Positions 1 through 6,550 are shown, counted from the stretch's first letter. The stretch: DNA of 9,209 bases from Phycisphaerales bacterium UBA2218 (GCA_002327785.1 DCUI01000119.1:1-9209); one strand, 5' to 3'. Notes: generated by a model not told the origin, from the sequence alone. Numbers and translations are program-made.

Positions 1-306
1 ATTAGGGATTGGGGGTGCCGTAGAGTACCGGGAGCCAATACCGTCGACAATTTCTGTGAGAAACCGTGGCGACAAGTGCGCGAGATCGTGTTGAGCCTCA
101 TGGAACGAGAGCATCTTGCCAAGCTGCCGGTGGTTATCCGCGGTTGCATTGGAGAAACGGCAAGACCGGTCGGGATGCGACCGCGGTCACCGTTTGACAA
201 GACGCACGAGCACGACCTGCACAAAGAAGACGACAGGACGAGGGGCGTGGCGCCCTTGCCGTCGCGTGCCCTTGGTTATGACGCCCATTTGACCAGTTCC
301 GGGTAG
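1..306 (+). other. Stretch without a firm gene; open frame entering from the left edge
   Basis: Frame 1 is open from the first base to a TAG at 304-306, about 101 codons, so it could be the 3' end of a + strand gene that begins outside the window and overlaps the tail of glgP by 31 bases. A mid-segment such as REIVLSLMEREHLAKLPVV looks helical, but the end is rich in charged and Pro/Ser residues. I estimate about 65% G/C at third positions, less than the clear genes here. I recognise no family. The first in-frame ATG is at 100 and an in-frame GTG lies at 76. If it is not coding, bases 1-275 are simply the region downstream of glgP, and the only structure I see there is the inverted repeat at 138-186. 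No U-tract terminator for glgP is visible. Confidence 0.2.
138..186. repeat. 12-bp inverted repeat downstream of glgP
   Basis: CCGCGGTTGCAT at 138-149 faces ATGCGACCGCGG at 175-186 with a 25-base loop. Eleven of twelve positions pair exactly. The twelfth is a U-G wobble in a + strand transcript and a C-A mismatch in a minus strand transcript. No run of Ts follows on either side, so it is not a standard intrinsic terminator. It could be an RNA 3'-end structure or a chance product of the self-complementary CCGCGG core. Confidence 0.4.
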
Positions 307-2825
307 AGGTCCTGGAGGATGGGCGACGACGGTTTGATGCGTGCATTGATGCTGAGCAGACCCCGGCCCGCGATCTCGAAGCCGCACTCGAACACGACCG
401 GCCGTCGCGACGCGTCGCTGGGCCGCATCGTGATGACCCTGTGTTCGTTGGTGTCGCGCAGCATGTAGAACAGCTCCACCTCAAACAGGCCGGCGGGCGC
501 GCCGTTGAGATCGACGCTGCACGCTACCTCGATGTGTTCACCCTCGGCAACGACTTCTTTTTTGTCCACGCTTGTGGTCAGCCCGCCGAGGGTGACTCTG
601 TCCCACAACCCGACGATTTCCTGGGCGCTGTGAAGCGCCTGTTTCAAGGATTCGTGATCGTTGCGGGTCAGGTTCTCGGTCAGGGCCGTCGCGGGGGCGT
701 AGAATTTGTCCATGTACTCGGCCAGCACGCGGTTCATGTTGAACTGGCAACAGACGGAGCAGAGGGATTGTTTCATCATCTCGACCCATCGGACCGGCAC
801 GCCGGCCTCGTTGCGGTCATAATACAACTCACTGATCTCGGCTTCGATCAGGTCGTAGATCTGCTCGGCCTCGGCCGCCTCCTGCATTTCGGGTTGGTTA
901 TTGTACTCCGCACCGGTGATCGCCCAGCCGTTTCGGCCGTTGTAGCCCTCGGGCCACCAGCCGTCGAGGACGCTCATATTCAGGACGCCGTTGATGGCTG
1001 CCTTCATGCCGGAGGTGCCGCTGGCCTCGTTCTCCTTCATTGGGTTATTGAGCCACACGTCGGCTCCCCAGACCAGATGACGGGCCACGTTCATGTCGTA
1101 GTTCTCCACGAAGACGACCCGGTCTTCGAGGTGATAGCTCTTGGCGAAATCGATGATCTCTCGGATCATGCTCTTGCCGAGGCCGTCGGCCGGATGGGCC
1201 TTGCCGGCGAAAATGAGCTGCACCGGCTTGGTGGAGTTCGTCAGGATCTTGGCGAGCCGGTCCTTGTCCCGCAGGATGAGCGTGGCTCTCTTGTACCGGG
1301 CGAACCGGCGGGCGTACACGATCGTCAGATATTCCGGGTTCAGGGCGCGGGTCAGCTTCATGACCTTGGACTCGATGTATCCCCGCGCCGTCAGATCGTC
1401 GGCGAGCTTCTTGCGGATGAAGGTGATCAGGCTCTGCTTGTTCCGGTGATGGGCCTGCCAGACCTCGTCTTCCTGGATGGCCAGCACCCTGTCCCAGGTC
1501 TGTGCTTCGCAGGCACTGCGGACGTAGTCCGCTCCCACGTGCCGTTTGAGCAGATCGATGAACGGCTCGCTGAGCCAGGAATGGTGGACGCCGTTGGTGA
1601 CGTAGTCGATCGGCATCTCCATCTCCGGCTGGCCGGGGAACAGCCCCGCCCACATCCGTCGCGATACATCCCGGTGCATCTTCGAGACGGCATTGAGATG
1701 CCGCGCAAACCGCATGGCCAGGGCCGGCAGCCAGAAACTCTTCGTGTTGCCGTCGATGAAGGCGTGCGAAGCCAGATCATCGAACGACAGACCCAACGGG
1801 CGGACTTCGGGCTCGATGTACTCCTTGACGAGGCCCGTGTCGAAATTCTCGTTCCCGGCGATCACCGGCGTATGCGTGGTGAACACGGTGGACGCCCGAA
1901 TCAGGGCCTTCGCCTCCATGAAACTGCGTCCTTCCCGGAGCATCAGCCGCTGGAGTCTCGCGAGGATCAGGAACGCCGAATGCCCCTCATTGATATGGTA
2001 GATCCGGGGCTCGATGCCGAGTCGCTCCAGGGCCCGCACGCCGCCGATCCCCAGGAGCACCTCTTGTTGGAGGCGTTTGGTTCGATCTGCCACGTAGAGC
2101 TCCCGCGTGATGTCCCGCAGATGGGGCGGGTTCTCTTCGAGGTCCGTGTCGAGGAGAATGAGCCGGGTCTTACCGACGTCGATCTGCCACAACTTGACCT
2201 TGACCGTCTGATCGAGCATCTGCATTTCGATGTGGGCCTTGTCTCCCTCGGGCCCTCGCAGCTCGTGCATCGGAATGAGGTGGTTGTCGAACTCGGCGGA
2301 CTGCTCGTACTGTTCCCCATTGGCGGTGATCCGTTGCGTGAAGTATCCGTACTTGTAGACCAAGCCGACGCCGACCAGGGGCATATTCACGTCCGAGCCG
2401 GCCTTGAGGAAATCGCCCGACAGCACGCCGAGACCGCCGCCATAGATCGGGATGCACTCGTGCAGGCCGAACTCCATGGCGAAATAAGCCACGATGTCGT
2501 TTTCTCGCAGCACGCCGTCATACGTGGTCTTGAATTGTTCGCTGTATTGCATGTACTGCTGGAACTGCTGCCAGACCTCGTCCAGCTCGAACAGAAAGCC
2601 CCGATCGTGCGACAGTTGCCTGATTCGCTCCTTCGGGAGGTTGACGAGGAACTGGATGGGGTTGTGATTCACGGTCCGGAAGAGCTGGGGGTCGATGCGA
2701 TAGAACAGCCGGATCGCCTCATAATTCCATGTGCACCAGAGGTTGGAAGCGAGCTTGTGCAGCTTGCTGAGGTTCTCGGGCAGCTTGGGGTAGACAAAGA
2801 GGTTCTTGAGGATCATCGCCTTCAC
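276..2825 (-). CDS. glgP: Alpha-glucan (glycogen/maltodextrin) phosphorylase, short GT35 type
   Basis: This PLP-dependent cytoplasmic enzyme cleaves alpha-1,4-glucan with phosphate, releasing glucose-1-phosphate from storage or imported glucans. The 849-residue product opens with ILKNLFVYPKLPENL and NLWCTWN, the N-terminal domain (about 5-125) typical of the Thermotoga-type bacterial/archaeal phosphorylases. A glycine-rich YGGGLGVLSGD segment follows at 128-138, then HINEGHS at 277-283 and THTPVIAGNENFD at 317-329. The PLP site is EASGTSGMKAAIN at 600-612, so Lys608 should hold the cofactor. About 105 C-terminal residues are beta-rich, as is usual for this type. The GTG start at 2825 is bounded by two in-frame TAG stops just upstream. 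An ATG three codons in (2816) is an alternative start, giving MILKNLF. The start overlaps the stop of a 26-codon upstream ORF by four bases (GTGA), with GGAG only two bases before the GTG, which suggests translational coupling. No glycogen synthesis genes are visible nearby. Confidence 0.96.
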   Translation of the reverse strand: MKAMILKNLFVYPKLPENLSKLHKLASNLWCTWNYEAIRLFYRIDPQLFRTVNHNPIQFLVNLPKERIRQLSHDRGFLFELDEVWQQFQQYMQYSEQFKTTYDGVLRENDIVAYFAMEFGLHECIPIYGGGLGVLSGDFLKAGSDVNMPLVGVGLVYKYGYFTQRITANGEQYEQSAEFDNHLIPMHELRGPEGDKAHIEMQMLDQTVKVKLWQIDVGKTRLILLDTDLEENPPHLRDITRELYVADRTKRLQQEVLLGIGGVRALERLGIEPRIYHINEGHSAFLILARLQRLMLREGRSFMEAKALIRASTVFTTHTPVIAGNENFDTGLVKEYIEPEVRPLGLSFDDLASHAFIDGNTKSFWLPALAMRFARHLNAVSKMHRDVSRRMWAGLFPGQPEMEMPIDYVTNGVHHSWLSEPFIDLLKRHVGADYVRSACEAQTWDRVLAIQEDEVWQAHHRNKQSLITFIRKKLADDLTARGYIESKVMKLTRALNPEYLTIVYARRFARYKRATLILRDKDRLAKILTNSTKPVQLIFAGKAHPADGLGKSMIREIIDFAKSYHLEDRVVFVENYDMNVARHLVWGADVWLNNPMKENEASGTSGMKAAINGVLNMSVLDGWWPEGYNGRNGWAITGAEYNNQPEMQEAAEAEQIYDLIEAEISELYYDRNEAGVPVRWVEMMKQSLCSVCCQFNMNRVLAEYMDKFYAPATALTENLTRNDHESLKQALHSAQEIVGLWDRVTLGGLTTSVDKKEVVAEGEHIEVACSVDLNGAPAGLFEVELFYMLRDTNEHRVITMRPSDASRRPVVFECGFEIAGRGLLSINARIKPSSPILQDLYPELVKWAS

Positions 2826-2902
2826 AGCTCCAATCTACTACCTATCCTCGGTGTTATGGCTTGTGGCGAGCACGGGACGCCTCCACCAGGAAACGACGCC
2901 AT
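2822..2902 (-). CDS. 26-codon upstream ORF coupled to glgP
   Basis: An ATG at 2902 is preceded on the minus strand by AAAAGGAGGG (GGAGG at 2916-2912, nine bases from the ATG), one of the best ribosome binding sites in the window. It encodes MASFPGGGVPCSPQ followed by AITPRIGSRLEL and stops at TGA 2824-2822, which overlaps the glgP GTG in a GTGA. The peptide has no signal sequence or membrane segment that I recognise. It has glycine/proline in the first half and no run of one amino acid, so it is not an obvious attenuation peptide. The likely role is to bring ribosomes to glgP, whose own site (GGAG two bases from GTG) is badly spaced. That role is inferred from position and spacing only. The frame is also open upstream to 3034, but no other start there has such a site. 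Confidence 0.5.
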   Translation of the reverse strand: MASFPGGGVPCSPQAITPRIGSRLEL

Positions 2903-2963
2903 ACACCTTACCCTCCTTTTTCGGCTAATCGGGTGTTGTTTCTCCACAGCCTCTTTCGCTGAG

Positions 2964-3032
2964 GCGGCCGGATTGTACTTTCCAACCGTACCGGGGTTGT
3001 CGCAGGACCTCGCAATGCCTCCATCCGGCCGC
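2964..3032. repeat. 10-bp perfect inverted repeat in the glgP/FHA spacer
   Basis: GCGGCCGGAT at 2964-2973 is the exact reverse complement of ATCCGGCCGC at 3023-3032, with 49 bases between them. It lies between the two divergent transcription units, so it could be a pair of half-sites for a regulator or a leader structure of the glgP transcript. The GC-rich, partly self-complementary sequence makes chance occurrence quite possible. Confidence 0.3.
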
Positions 3033-3088
3033 AAAAGGTCCCATAAGTTTGATGGACTGGGGGCCTCTCAGGAGGGAATGATTGGGGC

Positions 3089-3117
3089 TTGACGTCCGAG
3101 GTTCGCGGTCGTAGCAT
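3089..3117 (+). promoter_or_regulatory. Candidate sigma70 promoter for the FHA gene
   Basis: TTGACG (3089-3094) matches the -35 consensus at five of six positions. It is followed after 17 bases by TAGCAT (3112-3117), which matches the -10 consensus at four of six. Transcription would start near 3124, leaving a leader of about 80 bases before the ATG at 3205. Identified by eye only. Confidence 0.4.
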
Positions 3118-3204
3118 GGCGTTCGGGGATGAGGGTTGCCGAGTGTGGTGCGTCATATTTGGGAACCCAACTGGTGTTGCCGGGGTAATGATCGGGGTAG
3201 AATC

Positions 3205-3639
3205 ATGGCGTCATTGATTGTGACGAACGGAAAGCAGGAGGGCAGTTACTATCCGCTGGGGCGCCGGACGAACGTCATTGGGCGGGATGAGGCGCTGCCC
3301 ATCCAAATCCTGGACAACATGGTTTCTCGCAAGCACGTGCAGATTCGATTCGACCAGGCCACAAGCCGGTATTTCGCCTACGACATGAAGAGTCGCAATG
3401 GCGTCTACATCAACAACCATCGGATCGAGGGCGAAGAAGCGCTCCAGGATGGCGATATCATCACGGCTGGTATGACCAGCATCTTGTTCTTGGATAAGGA
3501 CTTCAAGGACAGGGATAGCGCCTTGCTGCACTATAAGAAGGTGGGGGAGCGAATGCGCGTGACCGCATACGATCCTCGCGAGTTCGAGCAAGGACCCATC
3601 GGGCCGGGCGAGACGGGCCACCCTCTCCCTTCTCGATAG
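3205..3639 (+). CDS. Stand-alone FHA-domain protein
   Basis: The 144-residue cytoplasmic protein is almost entirely one forkhead-associated domain, a beta sandwich that binds phosphothreonine peptides. The family hallmarks are in order: IGRD at 25-28, SRKH at 41-44 and SRNGVYINN at 63-71, followed by LQDGDII at 80-86, where Gly-Asp is usual. Residues 101-144 form a charged, proline-containing tail (YDPREFEQGPIGPGE) of unknown role. I chose the ATG at 3205 because GGGG lies seven bases upstream and the domain's first strand (MASLIVTNGKQEGSYYPL) starts right there. A TTG at 3136 would add 23 residues unlike an FHA N-terminus. No Ser/Thr kinase or phosphatase is next to it, so the partner must be encoded elsewhere. 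It ends 24 bp from the convergent rhomboid gene, with no visible terminator between them. Confidence 0.93.
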   Translation: MASLIVTNGKQEGSYYPLGRRTNVIGRDEALPIQILDNMVSRKHVQIRFDQATSRYFAYDMKSRNGVYINNHRIEGEEALQDGDIITAGMTSILFLDKDFKDRDSALLHYKKVGERMRVTAYDPREFEQGPIGPGETGHPLPSR

Positions 3640-3663
3640 CTCTACCGCATTCGTCGCGGCGTC

Positions 3664-4575
3664 TCAGTAGCGGCGCATAGCCACCCTCACACGGGCATCG
3701 ATGAAGCCCCAGGCGATCCCAACACCGAATCCCACGGCATGCACCGTGTTGGCGATGTTGGGAATCAGATGGAACAGGCAAAGAAGGAACCAGAGGATGG
3801 CGGAGGTGACGACTTGCGGTTGTAGCGACAACTTGGATGCGGGATTGAACTTGCCCTGCATCCAGATGTATCCGAGCAGCCCGTAGTTGACGCCGGACAT
3901 GCCGCCGAAAGTCGGGCCGGTGTGCCAGTATTGGGCGAGATTCGACGCGCCGGCAATCACAAGCACCAGGACCGGCAGCAGCCAGGGGTTCTTGCGTGCC
4001 TCAATCATACTCCCAAGGTCCCGCAGCCAGAGCATGTTGAAGAAGATGTGCAGGATACCGAAGTGCAGAAACATGGGTGTGAACAGCCGCCAGATCTGGC
4101 CGTGACGGACCTCGGGCAGCCAGGAAATCGGTGCGATGTGGTGCCCATCATGCCAATACTCCGTGATGGACAAGGGCTGGACGGACTGTGCATTCCCGCC
4201 GAGCGAGGTGAAGACCGCCACCGCGATGCTGATGACGATCAGCGCAAGGGTGACGGGGCCGAGGGGGGCGGGCGGGCTATAGAACATCGTTCGCGCATCG
4301 ACCATGCGGGCCCGTTTGGGGGCTTGGGTCGCCTCGTCGTGTCGTCTCTGCCGGGCTGCGGCGTCGGATGCCTTTGCAAAGGTCGGATCGTCGGGGTTGC
4401 GGCTGAACCGATCCAGAAACGACTTGGCGGCCTCGACGTGGACATCGTCCAGGACCCAGATCTCCCACGAGCCCTGGGAGTTGGGGTCTACCTGGTTCTC
4501 GATGCCTTTGCCGTACAGGAAGTTGCCGAAGTGTCTGGCCTGGATTTCGTCCGCGAGGGTGCCAATCGGTCTCAT
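3664..4575 (-). CDS. glpG: GlpG-type rhomboid intramembrane serine protease
   Basis: This inner-membrane protease cuts transmembrane helices of other membrane proteins. Of its 303 residues, about 1-75 resemble the cytoplasmic domain of GlpG (the segment FLDRFSRNPDDP at 53-64 is typical), 76-100 is a charged linker, and six membrane helices follow from about 106. The active site is complete: Ser227 in GGMSGVNYG and His279 in NTVHAVGFG form the dyad, while His176 and Asn180 in LHIFFNMLW supply the oxyanion site. WRLFTPMFLHFGILH before it is the usual L1/TM2 entry. The ATG at 4575 directly follows the stop codon of the upstream K+ channel gene (TAAATG). AAGGAG lies inside the channel's last codons, with its GGAG 12 bases from the ATG, so the two are probably co-transcribed and perhaps translationally coupled. 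The substrate is unknown. The 27-residue extra length over E. coli GlpG (276 aa) lies mostly in the linker and the segment after TM1. Confidence 0.94.
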   Translation of the reverse strand: MRPIGTLADEIQARHFGNFLYGKGIENQVDPNSQGSWEIWVLDDVHVEAAKSFLDRFSRNPDDPTFAKASDAAARQRRHDEATQAPKRARMVDARTMFYSPPAPLGPVTLALIVISIAVAVFTSLGGNAQSVQPLSITEYWHDGHHIAPISWLPEVRHGQIWRLFTPMFLHFGILHIFFNMLWLRDLGSMIEARKNPWLLPVLVLVIAGASNLAQYWHTGPTFGGMSGVNYGLLGYIWMQGKFNPASKLSLQPQVVTSAILWFLLCLFHLIPNIANTVHAVGFGVGIAWGFIDARVRVAMRRY

Positions 4576-5433
4576 TTAGCCCGAGATCTCCTTTCCGCAA
4601 TGCGGACATTGCTGGGTCTTCTTGCGATCGGCCAGATCCTCCAGGAACCCGGCGCCAAGGATGGCGGTCGGGAGGGCGAACATCCCAATCCCCAGCATGG
4701 CAGTGATCGACGCCATCAGCTTGCCCACGGGGGTGACCGGGCAGGCATCGCCATACCCGACGGTGGTGAGCGTCACAGCGGCCCACCACATGGCGGCCGG
4801 GATGCTCGAAAACGTCTTGGGCTGGGCATCGTGCTCTGCATAGTACGTTATGGAAGCGGCGACCACCAGGAAGATCAGGAGAATGAACACCGCACTGAGG
4901 AGTTGATCCCGTCGGCTCTTGACGACCCGCAGGAGCATCTGGAGCGAGTCGGAATAGCGTGCGAGCTTGGCGATCCGCATGATTCGCATGACTCGCAGCA
5001 GCCGGAACATTCGCAGCACCCGGAGGTCCATGCCCAAAAACGGCAGATAGAAAGGCAGCACTGCCGCCAGGTCCACAAGCGCCAGGGGCGTGAAAGCGAA
5101 GCGGAGACGCCCGAGGAGGGGTTTGGCATACGCCGGGTCCTCCACGCAGGACCACGTCCTCACCACGTACTCGACGGAGAATACCACCACCGAGAAATAC
5201 TCAAACGCGGCGAACCACATCGGCATCAGCGAGCGGATACGCTCGACCGATTCCACGACCATTGCCACCACGTTGAGCAGAATGAGCGCGACGATGAATG
5301 CGTCGAAGATGCTGCTCGCCGTATCGGCGGCCTTGGCATGAGCCAGGATCTCTCTCGCGCGTTTGCGAACCCTCAGATAGGGCCGCGGGGGCGTGCGGCC
5401 AACTCCCTCCACGGCCGGTCTTGTGGGCGACAT
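4576..5433 (-). CDS. Voltage-gated K+ channel, six-transmembrane type
   Basis: The 285-residue subunit of a tetrameric inner-membrane potassium channel. S1 is about 43-63, S2 76-93, S3 113-131, S5 178-198 and S6 236-262. S4 (138-160) carries a basic residue at every third position: Arg138, 141, 144, 147, 150, 153, Lys156 and Arg159, the classic voltage sensor. The pore helix and selectivity filter are WWAAVTLTTVGYGD, with TVGYGD at 224-229, which indicates K+ selectivity. There is no large cytoplasmic regulatory domain (no RCK or cyclic-nucleotide domain). The protein ends in CPHCGKEI (Cys276, Cys279), a half zinc-ribbon tail seen on some bacterial channels. GGAGG at 5442-5438, four bases before the ATG at 5433, supports the start. 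It abuts the rhomboid gene with zero spacing. A possible small ORF and a candidate promoter lie upstream. Confidence 0.95.
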   Translation of the reverse strand: MSPTRPAVEGVGRTPPRPYLRVRKRAREILAHAKAADTASSIFDAFIVALILLNVVAMVVESVERIRSLMPMWFAAFEYFSVVVFSVEYVVRTWSCVEDPAYAKPLLGRLRFAFTPLALVDLAAVLPFYLPFLGMDLRVLRMFRLLRVMRIMRIAKLARYSDSLQMLLRVVKSRRDQLLSAVFILLIFLVVAASITYYAEHDAQPKTFSSIPAAMWWAAVTLTTVGYGDACPVTPVGKLMASITAMLGIGMFALPTAILGAGFLEDLADRKKTQQCPHCGKEISG

Positions 5434-5475
5434 GGGACCTCCATCGTTCTATGTTTCCACGTTCAGGACGGCATT

Positions 5476-5700
5476 CTACCCACATGCCCGTCTGAAGGCA
5501 CGCAAATTGTGCCTGTGCCGGGGATGCAAGTCCTGGAACACCTCGCACTCGCGGCGCCTCTTGCGGTTCTTGCCGCTGTGGTAATACGGCTCGGCGACTG
5601 CGTTGACAAGGGGATGAATGATCTGGTCGGCGGCTTTGTGGTTCTCCTTATTCGGTTCCGCAGTTCGCACCTGTCCGCGTCGCTCGTCCGACGCACGCAT
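5476..5700 (-). CDS. Possible 74-residue basic, His/Arg-rich small protein
   Basis: ATG at 5700 to TAG at 5476, 42 bases before the channel start on the same strand. The product is hydrophilic and basic, with clusters such as GKNRKRRRECE and LHPRHRHNLRAFRR, and has no membrane segment or signal peptide. I do not recognise a family. In favour of a gene: roughly three quarters of third positions from codon 15 on are G or C, like the real genes here, and GAGAG lies five bases before the ATG. Against: the overlapping minus frame is also open (5696-5463), a candidate channel promoter sits inside it, and such Arg-rich frames often arise from GC-rich spacer. If real, it would be the first gene of a three-gene unit with the channel and rhomboid. 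Confidence 0.35.
   Translation of the reverse strand: MRASDERRGQVRTAEPNKENHKAADQIIHPLVNAVAEPYYHSGKNRKRRRECEVFQDLHPRHRHNLRAFRRACG
5581..5609 (-). promoter_or_regulatory. Candidate promoter for the K+ channel-rhomboid unit
   Basis: On the minus strand TTGTCA (5609-5604, five of six to the -35 consensus) is followed after exactly 17 bases by TATTAC (5586-5581, four of six to the -10 consensus). Transcription would start near 5574, giving a leader of about 140 bases before the channel ATG at 5433. It lies within the possible 74-codon ORF, so either that ORF is not real or the channel has an internal promoter. Confidence 0.35.
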
Positions 5701-5767
5701 TTTTGCTCTCTTTATCGGGTCTTGGGCCGTGAATTCGTCATAGATGTCTTTCGGTTCATCCGCGTCG

Positions 5768-5796
5768 TTGGCTTGCCGACCGGCATTCGTTATGCT
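5768..5796 (+). promoter_or_regulatory. Candidate sigma70 promoter for the TPR-like gene
   Basis: TTGGCT (5768-5773) and TATGCT (5791-5796) are separated by 17 bases, with four of six matches in each box. The start would be near 5803, about 33 bases before the ATG at 5836. This supports that ATG as the true start and the exclusion of the long open frame to its left. Confidence 0.35.
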
Positions 5797-5835
5797 TTAG
5801 TGGATCTCAGAATCAGGCGGCAAATAGGCACCGGC

Positions 5836-6519
5836 ATGCGCGTACTCACCCGTATTCTCAACAGACATACCGAAATCGACGGCGAACTCGGCTACTTCGG
5901 CCTGGGATCCTGGTGGCTCTCGGTGTTCTCAGCGAGGCAGCGCCGGCGCATGGAAGCGGCGTTCCAGTGCCCAGAACTGCCCGCGGGGGCGCGGCCGCTG
6001 ACGAGGGATCGCGGGCTGTTGTCCGTGCAAACGGCCGCGGAACTGCTGATCCTTCTGGCGCACCGACTCAGCGAGCACCCGGAGGATCGGGCCCTGGCTT
6101 GCCTTGTTCTTGCCAAGGCCGAGGAGAGGGCTATGGCCGAGAACGATCTGCTTGGCCTGTACTTCACCTATCACCAGATGATTCGCCTGCACCTGCGGTG
6201 GAAGGAACACTTCCTGGATGCAGCGGATTTGGCGTTCGCCGCCTGTCATAAGCAGATCAGGATTTCCGCTCAGGCCGCCCGGACGTTTTGTGAGAGGTAT
6301 CCCGGCAAGCCTCTTCCCGTCCACCTGGGGTATCAGCACGCGGCGACCGTCCTGGAACAGGAGGATGTCTGCTCGCGGGCCATTGAGATTTGTAAGCAGG
6401 CTATGGATGAAGGCTGGAGCGGCAATTGGGCCTGGCGCGTTCAGCGGATGGCTAAGCGATTATCCGAGCGGCCTCCCACGGTGACGAACATCTCGTCATC
6501 CGGCATGGGCCCGGTGTAG
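5836..6519 (+). CDS. Conserved hypothetical protein, TPR-like helical repeats
   Basis: A 227-residue protein, probably cytoplasmic, with no signal peptide or membrane helix. Two blocks look like conserved motifs of an uncharacterised bacterial family: an N-terminal IDGELGYFGLGSWWLSVFS (14-32) and a C-terminal GYQHAATVLEQ...AIEICKQAMDEGWSGNW (165-198), the latter shaped like a TPR hairpin in which residues are read as A-I-x-x-C-K-x-A. The middle (63-155) is all-helical, with AEERAMAENDLLGLYFTYHQMI resembling another repeat. Such repeats usually bind other proteins; no catalytic motif is seen. The reading frame is open far to the left, so the start was set at ATG 5836 by the conserved block, the candidate promoter at 5768-5796 and the divergent neighbour. 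The ribosome site is weak (AGG seven bases before the ATG). It converges on the CheX-like gene with a 49-bp gap. Confidence 0.8.
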   Translation: MRVLTRILNRHTEIDGELGYFGLGSWWLSVFSARQRRRMEAAFQCPELPAGARPLTRDRGLLSVQTAAELLILLAHRLSEHPEDRALACLVLAKAEERAMAENDLLGLYFTYHQMIRLHLRWKEHFLDAADLAFAACHKQIRISAQAARTFCERYPGKPLPVHLGYQHAATVLEQEDVCSRAIEICKQAMDEGWSGNWAWRVQRMAKRLSERPPTVTNISSSGMGPV

Positions 6520-6550
6520 AGGAGCGAGTATCCGTGTGTCTCGCTGGGTT

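Larger units (their letters stand above)
2826..3204. other. Divergent spacer between glgP and the FHA gene
   Basis: These 379 bases hold the glgP upstream ORF (2902-2822), its Shine-Dalgarno sequence, a 10-bp inverted repeat (2964-2973/3023-3032), a small hairpin GCCTC-7-GAGGC at 2949-2965 and a candidate promoter for the FHA gene (3089-3117). For glgP I see a TACAAT at 2977-2972 on the minus strand that could be a -10 box, but no acceptable -35 box at 16-18 bases from it, so I do not call that promoter. No other gene is supported here. Confidence 0.5.
5434..5835. other. Divergent spacer between the channel and TPR-like genes
   Basis: These 402 bases contain a possible minus-strand 74-codon gene (5700-5476), a candidate minus-strand promoter inside it (5609-5581), and a candidate + strand promoter (5768-5796) for the gene at 5836. 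The + strand frame of the gene at 5836 stays open through the whole spacer, so no stop codon limits that gene's start on the left. I see no riboswitch, tRNA or repeat. Confidence 0.5.

Noticed and set aside
441..3092. 883-codon open frame on the + strand
   Set aside because: It lies antisense to glgP, whose product is unmistakable. GC-rich third positions remove stops from the opposite frame. The translated sequence has no recognisable domain.
3136..3204. TTG start giving an FHA protein 23 residues longer
   Set aside because: The extension has no ribosome site and does not resemble an FHA N-terminus; the ATG at 3205 has a good site.
3211..3621. 136-codon minus frame over the FHA gene
   Set aside because: Shadow of the FHA gene, which has clear motifs on the + strand.
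4960..5020. Short repeated ATNCGCATG units
   Set aside because: They encode the regular Arg-x-x pattern of the channel's S4 helix and need no other explanation.
4277..5155. 292-codon minus frame across the channel-rhomboid junction
   Set aside because: Out-of-frame reading of two well supported genes; composition rich in Pro, Arg and Gly with no domain.
5603..5608. TTGACA on the + strand in the channel/TPR spacer
   Set aside because: No -10-like sequence lies 16-18 bases downstream, and it reads away from any nearby + strand start; the overlapping minus-strand pair is better.
3922..5835. Left two thirds of an 865-codon + strand open frame
   Set aside because: It is antisense to the rhomboid and channel genes and then runs through spacer. 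Only the last 227 codons, from 5836, look like a protein.
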